DNA of 64,000 bases, taken from CALFVT01 sp039989855. GTDB lineage: Bacteria; Pseudomonadota; Alphaproteobacteria; Caulobacterales; Maricaulaceae. Positions within the stretch are counted from its first letter, which is position 1, and each line of letters starts with the position of its first letter. Location: assembly GCA_039989855.1 (NCBI GenBank), contig JBDXGZ010000002.1:1-64000 (forward strand). The letters run 5' to 3'. Under the pieces are notes generated by a model. That model saw nothing but the letters and a program-made list of their open reading frames with translations, searched no databases and was not told the DNA's origin. The position numbers were made by a program, and so were the translations under genes. Below, one piece after another: positions 63,487 to 64,000 of this stretch.

Positions 63487-64000
63487 ATGCACAAGGCTAA
63501 AACATTTGCCACTATTTTGGTTATGTCCATATCGGCGCCCTCTATGGCGATTGCGGGGTCATATGGACAGACACCGCAAGCTCCAGAGCTATTACCGCCG
63601 AGCCCAGTCGCAGGACAATGTTACGCGCGGGTTCAAATCCCCGCTCAATATAATACTGGATCTGAAGGTGTTATTGTAGAGGATAGCTATCAGACGGTTC
63701 AAGTCTCGGAACCGCAACTTGCAACACATCAAGAGAATATCTTGGTGAAAGAAGCGAGTACGCGCTATGAAGTAACGCAACCAAGATACCGGACGGTGAG
63801 CGAGAAGGTTCTTATCTCGCCGGCTTATGATAAATTATCGGTGACACCGCCGTCGTTTAAAACGATAGAAGAAACGATTTCGACGTCCGCACCGCACCTT
63901 GTGTGGAAAAAAGGCAATCCGGGTAAATTAATTGCACAGGGTTATACTATTCACGGTACAGCTAATGCTGGCGTCCGCGGACAAGGTTTTGCAAGCACGA
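63487..64000 (+). CDS. Secreted protein, N-terminal part (3' cut by window edge)
   Basis: Open for 171 codons to the window end; SD GGGAGA seven bases before the ATG. Signal peptide MHKAKTFATILVMSISAPS with MAIAG. The mature part begins with a Pro-rich stretch, then CYARVQIPAQY and repeated beta segments of the form VxEASxRYExxxPxYRTVSEKVL. This layout is known from alphaproteobacterial secreted or peptidoglycan-associated proteins. The C-terminal domain lies outside the window. Confidence 0.7.
   Translation, partial: MHKAKTFATILVMSISAPSMAIAGSYGQTPQAPELLPPSPVAGQCYARVQIPAQYNTGSEGVIVEDSYQTVQVSEPQLATHQENILVKEASTRYEVTQPRYRTVSEKVLISPAYDKLSVTPPSFKTIEETISTSAPHLVWKKGNPGKLIAQGYTIHGTANAGVRGQGFAST

Noticed and set aside
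63628..63647. tRNA-like T-arm (GCGGGTTCAAATCCCCGC)
   Set aside because: It lies inside a well-supported coding frame (ARVQIPAQY) and there is no acceptor stem, anticodon arm or D-arm around it.
1..64000. CRISPR arrays, prophage or intact insertion sequences
   Set aside because: No regularly spaced direct repeats, no cas, integrase, transposase or phage structural genes were recognised in the window.

Overview
The window reads as chromosomal DNA of a free-living alphaproteobacterium, probably a marine member of the Maricaulales/Hyphomonadaceae or a close relative. The clues are a class I lysyl-tRNA synthetase, a complete leucine and fatty-acid catabolic gene set with a MerR (LiuR-like) regulator, a PodJ-like polarity protein with a CtrA-type box (TTAA-N7-TTAA) upstream, SapC and S24-type regulators, and a moderate GC content with several AT-rich islands. 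The taxonomic call is inference. I found no rRNA, tRNA, CRISPR array, prophage or intact insertion sequence.

Layout. 1-1.6 kb: the end of a decayed gene (in-frame amber stop) and coding-like debris. 1.6-5.4 kb: a minus-strand operon for zinc uptake of the Zrg type (His-rich DUF2796 lipoprotein, DUF3299 lipoprotein, ABC ATPase, FtsX-like permease). 5.5-10 kb: ABC-F ATPase, then purU-folD (one-carbon metabolism) and a DUF389 membrane protein. 10.2-12.4 kb: a TPR/SLOG-like/cyclase-remnant protein convergent with a Crp/Fnr regulator. 12.6-19.2 kb: envelope and stress genes (HtrA protease, glycine-zipper protein, RarA, M49-like metallopeptidase lipoprotein, HIT protein). 19.2-22.3 kb: a signal peptidase I with a FemAB/GNAT-like protein, RidA and a nitroreductase. 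22.3-22.5 kb: a structured convergent intergenic region. 22.5-26.2 kb: methylcrotonyl-CoA carboxylase mccB-mccA (leucine breakdown). 26.3-31.7 kb: MBL hydrolase, a repeat-rich spacer, lysS, a TPR protein and a LexA-like S24 regulator. 31.8-34.7 kb: two ammonium transporters, one with an internal tandem duplication. 34.9-41 kb: DUF952, pyrD, MATE exporter, two PaaI-type thioesterases, GNAT and two tandem MscS channels. 41-43.6 kb: the PodJ-like protein. 43.9-53.7 kb: a fatty-acid beta-oxidation cluster (MerR regulator, two acyl-CoA dehydrogenases, thiolase, FadB-like, crotonase, alpha/beta hydrolase, acyl-CoA thioesterase). 53.8-64 kb: SapC, a DsbD-like reductase with a redoxin partner, pgi, tdk, hisS, GloB-like hydrolase, pterin dehydratase, VanZ-like protein and the start of a secreted protein cut by the window end.

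How it fits together. Much of the window is housekeeping, organised as short operons with 1-4 bp stop/start overlaps and frequent intrinsic terminators. The clearest functional units are the zinc-uptake operon, the leucine/fatty-acid catabolic genes, and the thiol-redox pair. The oddest features are: the duplicated segment in the ammonium transporter; the AT-rich mosaic block inside mccA; the cyclase-remnant protein facing a Crp-family gene; the nested palindromes plus a perfect DnaA box at 22.3-22.5 kb; the leaderless-looking MerR promoter centred on an 18-bp perfect palindrome; and the gene-decay zone at the left edge. No clearly undescribed multi-gene system stands out; the cyclase-remnant/Crp pair and the 22.3 kb spacer are the best candidates for follow-up.
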